DNA of 64,000 nucleotides, from assembly GCF_015277775.1 (NCBI RefSeq), contig NZ_CP063849.1:7393501-7457500 (forward strand), written 5' to 3'. The notes beneath the pieces were generated by a model. It ran no database searches. It was not told the DNA's origin and saw nothing but the letters and a program-made list of their open reading frames with translations. This stretch comes from Paludibaculum fermentans (GTDB lineage: Bacteria > Acidobacteriota > Terriglobia > Bryobacterales > Bryobacteraceae). Shown here piece by piece: positions 1 through 9,136 of the stretch; positions within the stretch are counted from its first letter, which is position 1, and every line of letters begins with the position of its first letter. The position numbers were made by a program, and so were the translations under genes.

Positions 1-2
1 GG

Positions 3-566
3 ACGCCCACCCCGCCGCCTCCGGCTGACGCGGGCTCGATTCCCGCAGACGAGAAGGCCTTCGGCGGCCTGACCTTGCGCGAGAAGCTGAAGGCCCATCA
101 GCGGAACGCCTCCTGTGCCGGCTGCCATACGCGCATTGATCCCCTGGGCTTCCCCTTTGAGCGCTACGACGCGGTGGGCCGCGTCCGGACGAAGTACAAC
201 GACGGCAAACCCGTGGAAGACTCCAGCGCGACCGCCGACAATACACAGATCTCCGGCGTCGACGGCCTGCTGAAGTACCTCGACACGCAGCAGGATCTGG
301 TGAACCGCACCATGGCCCGCAAGCTCATCGGCTACGCGCTGGGCCGCACCATCCTCGCTTCCGACCAGTCGCTGGTGGAACGCCTGAGCCACGAAGGACC
401 CAACGCCACGTTCTCCCAGCTCGTGAACGAAGTGGTGGCCAGCAAACAGTTCCGCTACCGCCGCGGACCCGAACCCGCTCCGGCACGGCCGGCTGCAGCC
501 GCCACGGCTTCGGCCGCAACGCTACCCCGCAACGATGTCCTGACCGCGAAAGCAGGTGCGCAATGA
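3..566 (+). CDS. DUF1588/DUF1585 C-terminal part of a planctomycete-type cytochrome-associated protein (5' truncated)
   Basis: The reading frame is open from the window edge, so the N-terminus is missing. The visible part starts with a proline-rich linker, then [18 protein letters not shown] followed by [17 protein letters not shown], which is the typical DUF1588-to-DUF1585 (PSCyt3/PSD2) transition with a CxxCH-like cysteine/histidine motif. The 3' third ([18 protein letters not shown]) is the DUF1585 helix region, followed by a low-complexity Ala/Pro tail. Proteins of this type are exported, occur in Planctomycetes and Acidobacteria, and are nearly always encoded just upstream of a DUF1552 protein, as here: the stop TGA overlaps the next ATG by four bases. 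The biochemical role of the family is not established. Family call is confident; function unknown. Confidence 0.85.
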   Translation, partial: TPTPPPPADAGSIPADEKAFGGLTLREKLKAHQRNASCAGCHTRIDPLGFPFERYDAVGRVRTKYNDGKPVEDSSATADNTQISGVDGLLKYLDTQQDLVNRTMARKLIGYALGRTILASDQSLVERLSHEGPNATFSQLVNEVVASKQFRYRRGPEPAPARPAAAATASAATLPRNDVLTAKAGAQ

Positions 567-1921
567 GAGGCACGATTATGAAAGCCGGACGCAGGCCGTC
601 GCGGCGCAATTTTCTGCGTGGGGCCGGCGTCGCGCTATCCCTGCCGTGGCTCGAGTCACTACAGCTGAAGGGCGCGCAGGCGGCATCCGGGCCTCCGTTG
701 CGCTTCGCGTGCCTGTACTACTCCAATGGCGTCGAGCCCATCCACTGGTGGGCCAAGGGCAGTGGCGCTTCCATGGAGTTGGGCCCGGTGCTGGAGTCGC
801 TCAAGCCGCTGAAGGAAGACATCGTCTTCCTTCGTGGCCTCTTCAACCAGCAGGCGTTCAAATCCACCAGCCCGCACCTGGGCCGCATGCCCAACATGCT
901 GTCCGGAGCGACGGTGAGCCTCGATCCGGCGGTCATCCGCGTTGGAACATCGATGGACCAGGTGTTGGCCCAACAGATCGGCCACCAGACCGCGCTCCCT
1001 AGCCTGGTGCTGGGTATTGAGCCGAACGAACTGCGGCTGGAAGACGGGCTGTCGATGATCTACGGGTCGTCGCTGTCCTGGACCTCGCCCTCCAAGCCGG
1101 CCACCAAGGAGATCTACCCGGCGCGCGTCTTCGATGCCCTGGTGGGCGACCCGCGCGGACGGCGCCTGGATCGCAGCATCCTCGACGCGGTGCTGAAGGA
1201 CTCGCACGACCTGCAGCCGCGCATCAGCGGCGGCGACAAGCAGAAGCTGGGCGAGTATCTGGAGTCCATCCGCGATATCGAGAAACGCATCGACCGTGCC
1301 GCCAAGGACGAACGGCTGGAAGGCTGGCGCCCAACACTCAAAGAGCCGAACATGCCGCGGCCGGCCGATCAGTTGCCGCAGGATGTGCCGGATCACATGA
1401 AGCTGATGCTGGACCTGATCGTCCTCTCGTTCCAAATGGACAAGACCCGCATCGCTACCTGCATGCTGAACAACGACCTGTCGCAGATGAACTTCAAGTT
1501 CCTGAAAGGCGTGCAGGGTGCGTTGCACCTGGACCTCACGCACAACGGCAAGGCTCCGGCGGCCGAGGCGATGTACCTGAAGACGAACCAGTTCCACCTG
1601 GCCCAGTTCGCTTACCTAGTGAATCGCCTGAAGTCGATCGACGAAGGCGGGCAGTCGCTGCTGCAGAACTCCATCCTCCTGAGCGGATCGAACCTCTTCG
1701 ATGGCGACACTCATGGCGCCGACCAGATGCCGCTGCTGCTCGCGGGTCAGGCCGGCGGAGCGCTGAAAACAGGCCGGATTCTCGATTTCCTGGGAGCCGG
1801 CGACGACAACCGTCGCGCGTGCAGCCTGTATCTGTCGCTGATGGACCGCATGGGCGTGAAGCTCGACCGGTTCGGTGATACGGATAAGCGCCTGCCGGAC
1901 CTTTGGGCGCACGACGTATAG
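563..1921 (+). CDS. DUF1552 family exported protein
   Basis: A 452-aa protein with a twin-arginine-like export signal near the N-terminus ([19 protein letters not shown]), followed by the DUF1552 core (for example [16 protein letters not shown], a conserved early block, and [19 protein letters not shown] near the C-terminus, reminiscent of the DUF1501/sulfatase-like fold). The start ATG overlaps the upstream stop (ATGA), so translation is coupled to the DUF1588/1585 gene. Such pairs are thought to form an exported two-component unit, possibly with an oxidoreductase or surface role, but no activity has been assigned to the family. Length is normal for the family. The 3' end is overlapped by an antisense frame discussed under the next gene. 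Confidence 0.88.
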   Translation: MRGTIMKAGRRPSRRNFLRGAGVALSLPWLESLQLKGAQAASGPPLRFACLYYSNGVEPIHWWAKGSGASMELGPVLESLKPLKEDIVFLRGLFNQQAFKSTSPHLGRMPNMLSGATVSLDPAVIRVGTSMDQVLAQQIGHQTALPSLVLGIEPNELRLEDGLSMIYGSSLSWTSPSKPATKEIYPARVFDALVGDPRGRRLDRSILDAVLKDSHDLQPRISGGDKQKLGEYLESIRDIEKRIDRAAKDERLEGWRPTLKEPNMPRPADQLPQDVPDHMKLMLDLIVLSFQMDKTRIATCMLNNDLSQMNFKFLKGVQGALHLDLTHNGKAPAAEAMYLKTNQFHLAQFAYLVNRLKSIDEGGQSLLQNSILLSGSNLFDGDTHGADQMPLLLAGQAGGALKTGRILDFLGAGDDNRRACSLYLSLMDRMGVKLDRFGDTDKRLPDLWAHDV

Positions 1922-2605
1922 TTCAACGGCGGGCATGACGATGCGGTGACGCAGTTGATGGCCCGAGCTCAGCTCCTGCCACGCGCTCCAGGTGGGTTGT
2001 GGATTTGCACTGGATTCGACGTCGATGGCCGCCGTCAACCGCTGCCGTTCCCCGATCATCAGGGCGAAGAGCTTGCAGCGCAGGAATTCGCGGATCTTAA
2101 ACGAGGCGGGAACGATGGCGTACTCGTCTTCCTGGCGGATCCTGTCCCGCTTCCACTCCGCTTCCAGCGTGCCGGTGCCACCGCGTAGCTGGCAGGCGAT
2201 GCGGGCGTTCCTGTCCAGGGCCTCGATCTCCGCTGCCGGAAAGCGAACCTCGATCTCGAAGTCGGGCCGCACCCCTGGGCCGAAATCCTCCCGGAGTTCC
2301 GTGCCGGGCGAGAGGGCATACGTCAGGCCAATGGCGACGGCGATGAGTCCCGCCACCACCGCCAGCGCCACCGATCCCGCGCGAGCCGCGTCCTCCAGCG
2401 TGTTCCAGATGAGATAGCCACCACCCGCCAATCCGATGATCGCCGCCAGCGGGCCGGTCACGAAGGCGCCGGTCATGCTCTCCGATTCCTCGCGGGCTCC
2501 GCCGGACGTCCTCACCAGAAGCGAGGCCGACCAAAAGGCGAAGATGCTCCAGAAGGCGGCGGCCCAGGCCAGTGCGCCAACGCCCGTGAGTAGTATTCGT
2601 GCCAT
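1616..2605 (-). CDS. Hypothetical membrane protein; 3' end uncertain
   Basis: The first ~100 residues hold about three hydrophobic segments ([54 protein letters not shown]), followed by a ~120-residue soluble part ([20 protein letters not shown]). I do not recognise the family. I chose ATG at 2605; a GTG at 2644 is in frame. The gene follows the methyltransferase by ~50 bases on the same strand and probably shares its transcript. Odd: the frame runs about 300 bases into the convergent DUF1552 gene, and the last ~95 residues look like shadow translation. In another frame a TGA lies at 1923-1925, just outside DUF1552, so a lost stop or small indel near 1930-1960 is likely. Trust only ~1930-2605. 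Confidence 0.5.
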   Translation of the reverse strand: MARILLTGVGALAWAAAFWSIFAFWSASLLVRTSGGAREESESMTGAFVTGPLAAIIGLAGGGYLIWNTLEDAARAGSVALAVVAGLIAVAIGLTYALSPGTELREDFGPGVRPDFEIEVRFPAAEIEALDRNARIACQLRGGTGTLEAEWKRDRIRQEDEYAIVPASFKIREFLRCKLFALMIGERQRLTAAIDVESSANPQPTWSAWQELSSGHQLRHRIVMPAVELYVVRPKVRQALIRITEPVELHAHAVHQRQIQAARATVVVAGSQEIENPACFQRSAGLTREQQRHLVGAMSVAIEEVRSAQEDGVLQQRLPAFVDRLQAIH

Positions 2606-2658
2606 CCACAGATGAAAGCGCGGTGGCCCGGCGGAATCGATCACCGGCCGATCGATTT

Positions 2659-3246
2659 CTAAATTTCAGGCAAGTGCGCCGTGCGTTCCGGGATGCGGTA
2701 GAGATAGAGCGTGCGGCCCTCCACGATGACTTTCCGTTCCGGCGGCCAGTCGCGTAACGGGAAACTGTGTGACACGATGCGGGTCCCCGGAGCCAGGTCA
2801 TGCAGGAAATGCCCCCGGAACTGCTCCAGAATGTTTGGCATCAGGAAGACCGTGATGACGCTCGCCTGGGAGATGTCGGCCTGAAAGAAGTTCTGCTGGA
2901 AAAAACGGGTGTGTCCCGCTACGCCCGCGGTGACAGCGTTCCGGCGCGCTTCGGCGATGCGCTCCGGATCGATGTCATAGCCAATTCCTTCCGCGCCGAA
3001 TTCGCGCACGGCGGCGATGGCGATGCGGCCGTCCCCGCAGCCGAGGTCCATCACTACGTCTCCAGGATGGACCCCAGCCAAGCGCAACATGGCCGTAACG
3101 ACGCCCGGGGCCGTTTGCACATAGGGGACATCCAAACCGGCGCCGAACTCGAGGGAAGGGCGGCTCTTGCAGGCAACGCCGGTCAGCAATGAGGCGGCCA
3201 GCACCAGGCAGGCGGACGGTCTCGAGTGAGGATGGACGGTGAACAT
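2659..3246 (-). CDS. Exported class I SAM-dependent methyltransferase
   Basis: A 195-aa protein. The N-terminus has a hydrophobic stretch ending LTGVACKS, which reads as a lipobox (A-C at about residues 25-26), so it is predicted to be a lipoprotein or otherwise exported. The rest is a Rossmann methyltransferase: motif I VVMDLGCGDGRIAI, then GYDIDPERI (acidic residue for the SAM ribose) and a later LMPNILEQF block. The substrate is unknown. A GGAG sits six bases before the ATG (reading the minus strand), supporting the start. A methyltransferase outside the cytoplasm would lack SAM, so either the signal acts as an inner-membrane anchor or the location is unusual. Followed by the membrane protein gene at 2605. 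Confidence 0.8.
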   Translation of the reverse strand: MFTVHPHSRPSACLVLAASLLTGVACKSRPSLEFGAGLDVPYVQTAPGVVTAMLRLAGVHPGDVVMDLGCGDGRIAIAAVREFGAEGIGYDIDPERIAEARRNAVTAGVAGHTRFFQQNFFQADISQASVITVFLMPNILEQFRGHFLHDLAPGTRIVSHSFPLRDWPPERKVIVEGRTLYLYRIPERTAHLPEI

Positions 3247-3365
3247 GGCCGGCTCCGGGTAGACTGGGCGGCCCCATCTTCACGAAGGATTCAAAAAGGC
3301 AGGGTCTTCGGGTCTGTCCACTCTGTTTGACGCCAGCGGACAGGGGGCGGTTCCTGGCGCTCGAA

Positions 3366-3398
3366 ACCGGGTGGCCGTCCACGGACGAACCACCCGGT
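3366..3398 (-). terminator. Candidate hairpin terminator after the GH172 gene
   Basis: A perfect 9-bp inverted repeat (ACCGGGTGG / CCACCCGGT) with a nested GTCC/GGAC pair in the loop, beginning 11 bases past the GH172 stop codon on the minus strand. Only three T residues follow, so intrinsic termination would be weak. Confidence 0.45.
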
Positions 3399-3409
3399 CC
3401 TGACAGGCG

Positions 3410-4561
3410 TTAGCGGACGGCGAGATCGTCCTTGGCGGGCAGCTTCGGGAACGGATTGTGCGGCTCCATCTGATACCAGTAGCCGACGGAGGCGATGTCG
3501 TCCTTCAGCGGCAGGTAGCGGCCGTTCTCCTTCCAGCCCAGCGCCTGAATCGTCACGCGCAGGTCGTTCTCAAACCGTACCGGGTCTGTGATGTGCCAGC
3601 GATAAAGCCCGAACCGCTGCTGCGACTGATACAGCCCGTCGGGCTTGATCACCTGCGCCAGCCCGGTGTACGGTGTCGTGAACGGCTGGTACTGGTGCGT
3701 CTCCTGGTTCTCGAAGTTATACGAACCGCAGAAGTAATCTTCCGTACCCGTGCCGCTGATGGTCGGGAATGCCTTGTCTCCATCCATGTAGAACTTGATC
3801 TCGCCCTCGCCCCACCAGCCGTTGTTGTTGACACCCCACGCCATGTAAGTGCCCACATAGTGCCCGCGGCCTTTCACGTTGTCCAGGATGGTGTAGACCT
3901 CCTTGTACGGCAGCGGATTCGTGCGGCGGAACTGGGCGTGGAAGTAGGCGGCATCCGCCGGTACGGGCGCCTGCGTGTAGTCGATCTGGTAGTAGATCGT
4001 CATCGGCTTCTCGTCGATGTTCTCCAGCGTGAACTTGGCCTTTTTGCGGAACGGCATCGGCCAGTAGGAGTTGAAAGCGCTGCCCGGATTCACGCAGATC
4101 GCCTGGGAGGTCAGCGGCGCGTACTTCCCCCAGCCCATGGCGAAGAAATCGCCAACCGGCACTTCCACAGACGGTGCGGCCTCGTCGTCCCAATACATGC
4201 GCAGGATGGAGTAGCGCCAGTTGCCGGTGGGCGTCATCCAGATATGCTGGACGGCGCCGGAGCCGGTGACCTCGCCCAGAGTGAACGTTTGGCCAGGCGC
4301 GATCACGATGAACGGGTTGATCTTCCAGCCCTGCCCCAGCTCCGATGCCGCGCGCGACGCCGAGCCCTGGGACGCCATCGCGCCTTTCCCCTTCTCGCCC
4401 GTCAGGTTCTCGGGGCTGATGGAGAACGTCTTCGCGCTAGCGACCCTGTAGAGATTCTCCAGACTCGAAGTGAGGCCTGTAAAAGAGCCGTCCTGGGCGT
4501 GGGCCGGCTGCGCGAGCCAGCAGAGAGCTCCGATCAATGCAATCGTGGATGCCTGTTTCAT
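3410..4561 (-). CDS. GH172 (DUF2961) family glycoside hydrolase, exported
   Basis: A 383-aa protein with a Sec signal peptide (IALIGALCWLAQPAHAQ). DUF2961 features are clear: SLENLYRVASAKTFSISPEN, then GSGAVQHIWMTPTGNWRYSI (jelly-roll start), VEVPVGDFFAMGWG, NSYWPMPFRKKA and GTGTEDYFCGSYNFE, which carries the conserved Glu-Asp-Tyr of the family. Characterised GH172 members act on alpha-D-arabinofuranosides or difructose anhydride I; which applies here cannot be read from the sequence. It would act in the periplasm or outside the cell. It is a single-gene unit with gaps on both sides. Length matches the family. Confidence 0.88.
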   Translation of the reverse strand: MKQASTIALIGALCWLAQPAHAQDGSFTGLTSSLENLYRVASAKTFSISPENLTGEKGKGAMASQGSASRAASELGQGWKINPFIVIAPGQTFTLGEVTGSGAVQHIWMTPTGNWRYSILRMYWDDEAAPSVEVPVGDFFAMGWGKYAPLTSQAICVNPGSAFNSYWPMPFRKKAKFTLENIDEKPMTIYYQIDYTQAPVPADAAYFHAQFRRTNPLPYKEVYTILDNVKGRGHYVGTYMAWGVNNNGWWGEGEIKFYMDGDKAFPTISGTGTEDYFCGSYNFENQETHQYQPFTTPYTGLAQVIKPDGLYQSQQRFGLYRWHITDPVRFENDLRVTIQALGWKENGRYLPLKDDIASVGYWYQMEPHNPFPKLPAKDDLAVR

Positions 4562-4666
4562 GGGCTGCTTGTCCTTGTGTCGAGGTGAAGTGCTGGCCCG
4601 CTCCGGAAAGAGGAGCGAATCCTATTCGAAGTCAGGATGTCACAAGTGGGCAGCGCGGAGAATGAC

Positions 4667-7600
4667 CTACGTTCCAACGGACGCTTTGCGCTCCAGCTTG
4701 CCCCAGCCGACGAGTCGGCCCTGGATGGCGTAGAGCACCGATTTCCCGATTACGTAGTTCATCAACTGGCGGTAAAACAGACGCTGCGGGAACAGCAGCA
4801 GCAGGTCGCGCGGGCTTTCGCCCTCCAGGTAATAGGCGAGGAATCCGGTCAGCAGTTCCACGCCGAAGAACGCGAAATAGTAAAGCAGGATCACGGGCCA
4901 GTTGCCGGCAAAGAGCGTGGCGATCATGGCCAGGTCGGCCAGCGGCGAGATGGCGCCCAGCAGCACCTGGAAGATCCAGATGCTGGGCAGAGCTACAAAT
5001 CCCAGCGATCCATAGGAGTAGTTGAACAGCGCGTCGCGATGCTTCCAGGCGGCCTGCATGGTTCCGAACGACCAGCGGAAGCGCTGCTTGGCCAGGCTGC
5101 GGATATCCTCGGGCGCTTCCGTGTATGCCACGGCACTCTCTTCGTAACGGATCTCATAGCCGAGTTTGCGGATCGCCAGGGTCAGGTCTGTGTCTTCGGC
5201 CGAGGTGTCGTGACTAAATCCGCCGGCTTGCTGGACGAGCGATTTCCGCCACGCGCCGACGGCGCCGGGCACGACTGTGATGGCATTGACCAGGTCGAGC
5301 GCACGGCGGTCCAGGTTGAAGCCGTAGATGTACTCAATCGACTGGAAGCGCGTGAGCCAGTTGTGCCGGTTGCCCACTTTGGCGTTGCCGGAGACGGCGC
5401 CCACTTTCTCTGATGAGAAGTGCCGCACGAGGTGTGCGATGGTGCTGGCGCCGAAGATCGTATCCGCGTCGACGGCCACCAGGATCTCATGCCGGGCGGC
5501 GGCAATCGCGCGGTTCAGGGCGGCGGACTTTCCGCTGTTCTCCTGGCTCAACAGCGTCACGCGCGCATCGGCCCCGTACGCCTCTTTCAGCACCTGGAGA
5601 GTCGCATCGCGCGAGCCGTCATCCACCACCAGTACCTCGATATGGGGATAACCGTTGGCCAGCACGGATTCCACGGTGCGGCGGATCACCTTTTCCTCGT
5701 TGTAGGCCGCGATCAGCACGCTCACGGGTGGCAGGAAGGTCTCGTCGAAGACGCGGCGGCGCGTCTGCCTCTTCTCGATGACGGCCATGGTGGCGTAGGC
5801 GAGGCTCCGCAGCAGTGTCAGGAAGATTACCGAAAGGAAGGCCACGCCTAGCAGGTAGCCCATCAGGCCCTTGAAGTCGAGCGCCTGGCCTTCGATCAGC
5901 GCCCAGCTTCTCTCGTCGCCGGCCGGCTTCGGCATGATCTCATCCCGCGACTTGCCCAGCAGTTCGCCGATCGTGACGAAGCGATAGCCCTGGGCATGAA
6001 AGCTGTCGATGATGCGCGGCAGCGCCTCCAGCGTGGAGGTGCGGTCTCCACCCGCATCATGGAGCAGGATGACGCTGCCGTTATCCTTCTCCTCCATCAC
6101 GTCCTGCAGGATGGCGTCGGCCGTGATGCCTTTCTGCCAGTCCCTGGGGTCGATGCGCTCGCCCACGGTGAGGTAACCCATCTCCTGCGCACGGCGCACC
6201 GGTTCGATCTCCTGCGGAGTCTGCGGTTCACTGTCTGCGTTATAGGGGGGACGGAACAGAATGGTCGATCGGCCGACGGCATGCTCGATGATGCGTTGCG
6301 TTGCGTCGAGCTCCAGCCTGGTTCGCTCCGCGGACGTCAGCGCAATGTTGGGGTGCGAATAGCTGTGATTGCCGATCTCGTGGCCTTCCGCATACATGCG
6401 CCGCAGCAGTGAGGGCTCGGCCTCCGCATTCGCACCGACGACAAAGAACGTAGCGTGGACCTTCTTTGCTTTGAGGATGTCCAGCACCGCTGGTGTGAAG
6501 CGGCTATCCGGGCCGTCGTCAAAGGTGATGCACAGCCGCTTGTCCTTCGCCTTGCCGTAGCTCTCCATGACGTAGTAGGTGGGCGCGGAGAGATACTGCT
6601 CGGCAAATGAGCCATCCTGGTCTTTCCAGATGCGCCGCTTGCCTTCGTGCGGCGTCTCGGCGATGCGAATGATCTCTCCCTCGCCATACTGGTTGACGCT
6701 CTGTTGCACGCCTAGGGTGTCCAGGATCGAGGTGTCGAACGTGTGTGCCGGCCAGTTGGCGTGCGAGAGAACATGCCACATGCCGGGATCCTCGCCGCCC
6801 AGGCGCCAGATGCCTACGCCGCGGAAGCCGCGGTCCGCCACTTCCACTGCATGGTTCAGGGCCGTGATGGCATCCAGGAACCAGACCTCATGCTGGGCTC
6901 CGGCAAGCGTGTAGCGCAGCACCGGGTTGTCGGTGTCGTCATCCCATTCGACGCTGGTCTTATTGGAGACCGAAGCGGCCATCACGTCGTTGAACGCCAC
7001 CTCCGCGGCGCCGCGACCGCCGATCACCCAGTCGTAGCCGTAGTTCCCGACCCCGATCACCACCTTACTCGCCGGAGCCTGTGTCAGCAGGCGGTCCAAC
7101 TGTTTCTCGAACCACTCCTGTGACGCCACCGGACCCGGCGGTCCGCTCTGGTAGTGCTCGTCGTACACCATCGGCACGATGAAGTTGCAGATCGAGGCCA
7201 GGCGCCGCAGATCGTAGGCATCGTCATCCGTCGGCACTGCCTGGGTGACCATCAGGCCGGCGGGCTTGAGCTTGTCACTCACCTGGGCGACGAAGTCGGC
7301 AAGCTTGGCCCGGTCCACCCGCTTCGCCATCTCCAGGTCGATCATCACTCCGGCGAACTTGTGCTCGACGACATTGCTGTAGATGTTGTCGGCCAGATTC
7401 TCGCGGGCCGCTTTGTTGTTCAGCAGCTTGTGCAGGTCGTCCGCGCGCCAGCCATCGCGGAAGTTGGTCAGCATCGCCAGCACCGGCAATTCCGCCTGCC
7501 GGGCGATCTCGATCACTGTGGGATCGGACTCGTCTTCGATGTCGCCGTGGGCGTTCTTCAACACCAGCCACTCCGGAGCCAGGTGCGTCAGATGCCGGGC

Positions 7601-7990
7601 GTTCAATCGCAGCGAGACCAGGCTGGCGCGATCCCAGTTCACGTAGTAACCGACGACGATCGGCTTGTCCTCCGCCACGCGAGCGGCGCGCACCGGCCGG
7701 GCCACCGGCGAGGCGCTGCGGACATACTTCAGGTCTTTCGCCGCCTTGCGCATCTTGAACGGGATGTTCTTTTCCGCTCGTTCGCCTCGAATGATGCTCG
7801 GCACTTCCCCGAAACTCGTGATGTGCTGCACAATCGGCAGGCCGAGAACCGGCAACTGCGGGCTGGAGAACGCAGCCAAACCCAGCAGGACAACCAGCAT
7901 GGCAACGACGATCGCGGCGGTGCCCAGCGCTCGGCGGAAGCGCGCCCGGCGCCGTCCGGTGGGGTCGTGAAAGACGATTCTGCGTTGCAT
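4667..7990 (-). CDS. Trifunctional GH18-like / polysaccharide deacetylase / GT2 membrane protein
   Basis: About 1107 aa from ATG 7990 (an upstream in-frame start at 8047 would add 19 poorly supported residues). Order: basic N-terminus and one membrane helix (residues ~25-45); GH18-like hydrolase domain (~90-430; VVGYYVNWDRASL, GVMIDLEMA in place of DxxDxDxE); NodB-type deacetylase (~480-680; CITFDDGPD, IGNHSYSHPN with the metal-binding D-D and HxxxH residues); membrane helix (~705-730); GT2 synthase (~750-990; LIAAYNEE, VVDDGSRD, VDADT, EDTDL, QRFRWSFG); then further helices. This puts in one chain activities that PgaB (deacetylase plus hydrolase) and PgaC (synthase) carry separately in poly-N-acetylglucosamine export. 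Likely an inner-membrane exopolysaccharide synthase with periplasmic modifying domains. Substrate is inferred, not shown. Confidence 0.88.
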   Translation of the reverse strand: MQRRIVFHDPTGRRRARFRRALGTAAIVVAMLVVLLGLAAFSSPQLPVLGLPIVQHITSFGEVPSIIRGERAEKNIPFKMRKAAKDLKYVRSASPVARPVRAARVAEDKPIVVGYYVNWDRASLVSLRLNARHLTHLAPEWLVLKNAHGDIEDESDPTVIEIARQAELPVLAMLTNFRDGWRADDLHKLLNNKAARENLADNIYSNVVEHKFAGVMIDLEMAKRVDRAKLADFVAQVSDKLKPAGLMVTQAVPTDDDAYDLRRLASICNFIVPMVYDEHYQSGPPGPVASQEWFEKQLDRLLTQAPASKVVIGVGNYGYDWVIGGRGAAEVAFNDVMAASVSNKTSVEWDDDTDNPVLRYTLAGAQHEVWFLDAITALNHAVEVADRGFRGVGIWRLGGEDPGMWHVLSHANWPAHTFDTSILDTLGVQQSVNQYGEGEIIRIAETPHEGKRRIWKDQDGSFAEQYLSAPTYYVMESYGKAKDKRLCITFDDGPDSRFTPAVLDILKAKKVHATFFVVGANAEAEPSLLRRMYAEGHEIGNHSYSHPNIALTSAERTRLELDATQRIIEHAVGRSTILFRPPYNADSEPQTPQEIEPVRRAQEMGYLTVGERIDPRDWQKGITADAILQDVMEEKDNGSVILLHDAGGDRTSTLEALPRIIDSFHAQGYRFVTIGELLGKSRDEIMPKPAGDERSWALIEGQALDFKGLMGYLLGVAFLSVIFLTLLRSLAYATMAVIEKRQTRRRVFDETFLPPVSVLIAAYNEEKVIRRTVESVLANGYPHIEVLVVDDGSRDATLQVLKEAYGADARVTLLSQENSGKSAALNRAIAAARHEILVAVDADTIFGASTIAHLVRHFSSEKVGAVSGNAKVGNRHNWLTRFQSIEYIYGFNLDRRALDLVNAITVVPGAVGAWRKSLVQQAGGFSHDTSAEDTDLTLAIRKLGYEIRYEESAVAYTEAPEDIRSLAKQRFRWSFGTMQAAWKHRDALFNYSYGSLGFVALPSIWIFQVLLGAISPLADLAMIATLFAGNWPVILLYYFAFFGVELLTGFLAYYLEGESPRDLLLLFPQRLFYRQLMNYVIGKSVLYAIQGRLVGWGKLERKASVGT

Positions 7991-8239
7991 AAGCACCAAC
8001 CGGAAACCGCGGCGGCCTGTTCGACGCCCGCCCGCTGGATAGGCCAAATTGCGGCCGCCACCTCATCCTGTCACGGCGCGCTGTGAAAGAACAGCACAGG
8101 TGGTGGATGTGGGCCACCTGCTGGAATTCAGCCACCACCTGCCAGTCCTTCCCCTTCGCAAATTCTTTGATTCCAGGCTGCTTACGGTTTGGCTGCCAAA
8201 TTGCACTAGCAGGGATAGAGAGTTTTAGGAGAGCAACCA

Positions 8240-9082
8240 ATGCGTGCCCCAATGATGAAACAAACGTGGCTGGGTGTTGCCGCGGTAGCCTTACTGGCTA
8301 TGCCCTTGTCCCTTTCTGCCCAAACCGGCAGGCGTACCACTTCCGATAACGGCGGCGTGGGTGTCGCTCGCGTCAGCATGGTGGCCGGCGATGCCACCCG
8401 CCGGCACGGCCGCGACCGGATGACCGCTGAATCCGGCATGCCCCTGGTGAGCGGCGATTCCGTCTCCACCGGACCCGCCTCCCGCGCGGAAGTCCGCCTG
8501 GACGATTCAAACTACATTCGCCTCGATTCCAACAGCGAGATCCTGTTGAAGCAACTGGGCGAGCGTGCTTTCCAGATCAACGTCGTGAACGGCTCAGTTT
8601 CGTACACGATGATGAAGTACGGCGAGGCTGATGTGGACCTCCGTACGCCCAATGCCAATGTTGTGCCCCAGAAAGACGGCACTTACCGCATTGAGGTGAT
8701 GGGTCCCAAGGAGAGCAAGATCATTGTGCGGAACGGCGAAGCCGAAGTGCTGACCCCCGCGCAGAACCTGCATGTGAAGAAGGGCAAGAGCTTCGTGATC
8801 AGGGAGTACGAGCACGGCGCACGCCAGGAGATTGTGTCGGCGCCCGGCAAGGACGCGTTTGACGAATGGGCGCAACGGCGTGACAGGATGCTCGGCGACG
8901 GGCGCGGCCGCTACGCCGGCGGACCCTGGTATCCCGGCCGTGTGCATGTCGGCGTAGGCTGGGGCGGCTATCCCTACTGGGGATCGTATTGGGGCGATCC
9001 GCTGTGGGGACCCTACTGGGGCGGCTACGGCTTCTACCGGCCTACCGTCATTGTCCGCGGTGGCGGCGGGCATCGCCGCTAA
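8240..9082 (+). CDS. FecR-domain exported protein with Trp/Gly/Tyr-rich tail
   Basis: 280 aa. AGGAGAG lies eight bases before the ATG, fixing the start. A Sec signal peptide ends about SLSAQ. Residues ~40-160 form a FecR-like domain: VSMVAGDATRRHG, GDSVSTGPASRAEVRL, NYIRLDSNSEILL, then INVVNGSVSYTMM. Proteins of this type sit in the periplasm; classical FecR transduces receptor signals to a sigma factor, but no sigma-factor gene is near, so that role is not supported. The last ~60 residues are aromatic and glycine-rich (GWGGYPYWGSYWGDPLWGP), which may be a surface or aggregation tail. Monocistronic, followed by a strong terminator. Confidence 0.8.
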   Translation: MRAPMMKQTWLGVAAVALLAMPLSLSAQTGRRTTSDNGGVGVARVSMVAGDATRRHGRDRMTAESGMPLVSGDSVSTGPASRAEVRLDDSNYIRLDSNSEILLKQLGERAFQINVVNGSVSYTMMKYGEADVDLRTPNANVVPQKDGTYRIEVMGPKESKIIVRNGEAEVLTPAQNLHVKKGKSFVIREYEHGARQEIVSAPGKDAFDEWAQRRDRMLGDGRGRYAGGPWYPGRVHVGVGWGGYPYWGSYWGDPLWGPYWGGYGFYRPTVIVRGGGGHRR

Positions 9083-9105
9083 ACTGCATCGGTGGCGCGA
9101 ACTGG

Positions 9106-9131
9106 GGGGAGCCGCCAGGGCTCCCCTTTTT
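9106..9131 (+). terminator. Rho-independent terminator
   Basis: GGGGAGCC (9106-9113) pairs perfectly with GGCTCCCC (9119-9126) around a 5-nt loop and is followed by five T residues. It ends the FecR-domain gene 24 bases after its stop and lies just before the convergent phosphofructokinase stop. Confidence 0.9.
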
Positions 9132-9136
9132 CGTCT

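Noticed and set aside
8083-8349. Open frame in the gap before the FecR-domain gene
   Set aside because: Overlaps a gene with Shine-Dalgarno and signal peptide; no similarity recognised.
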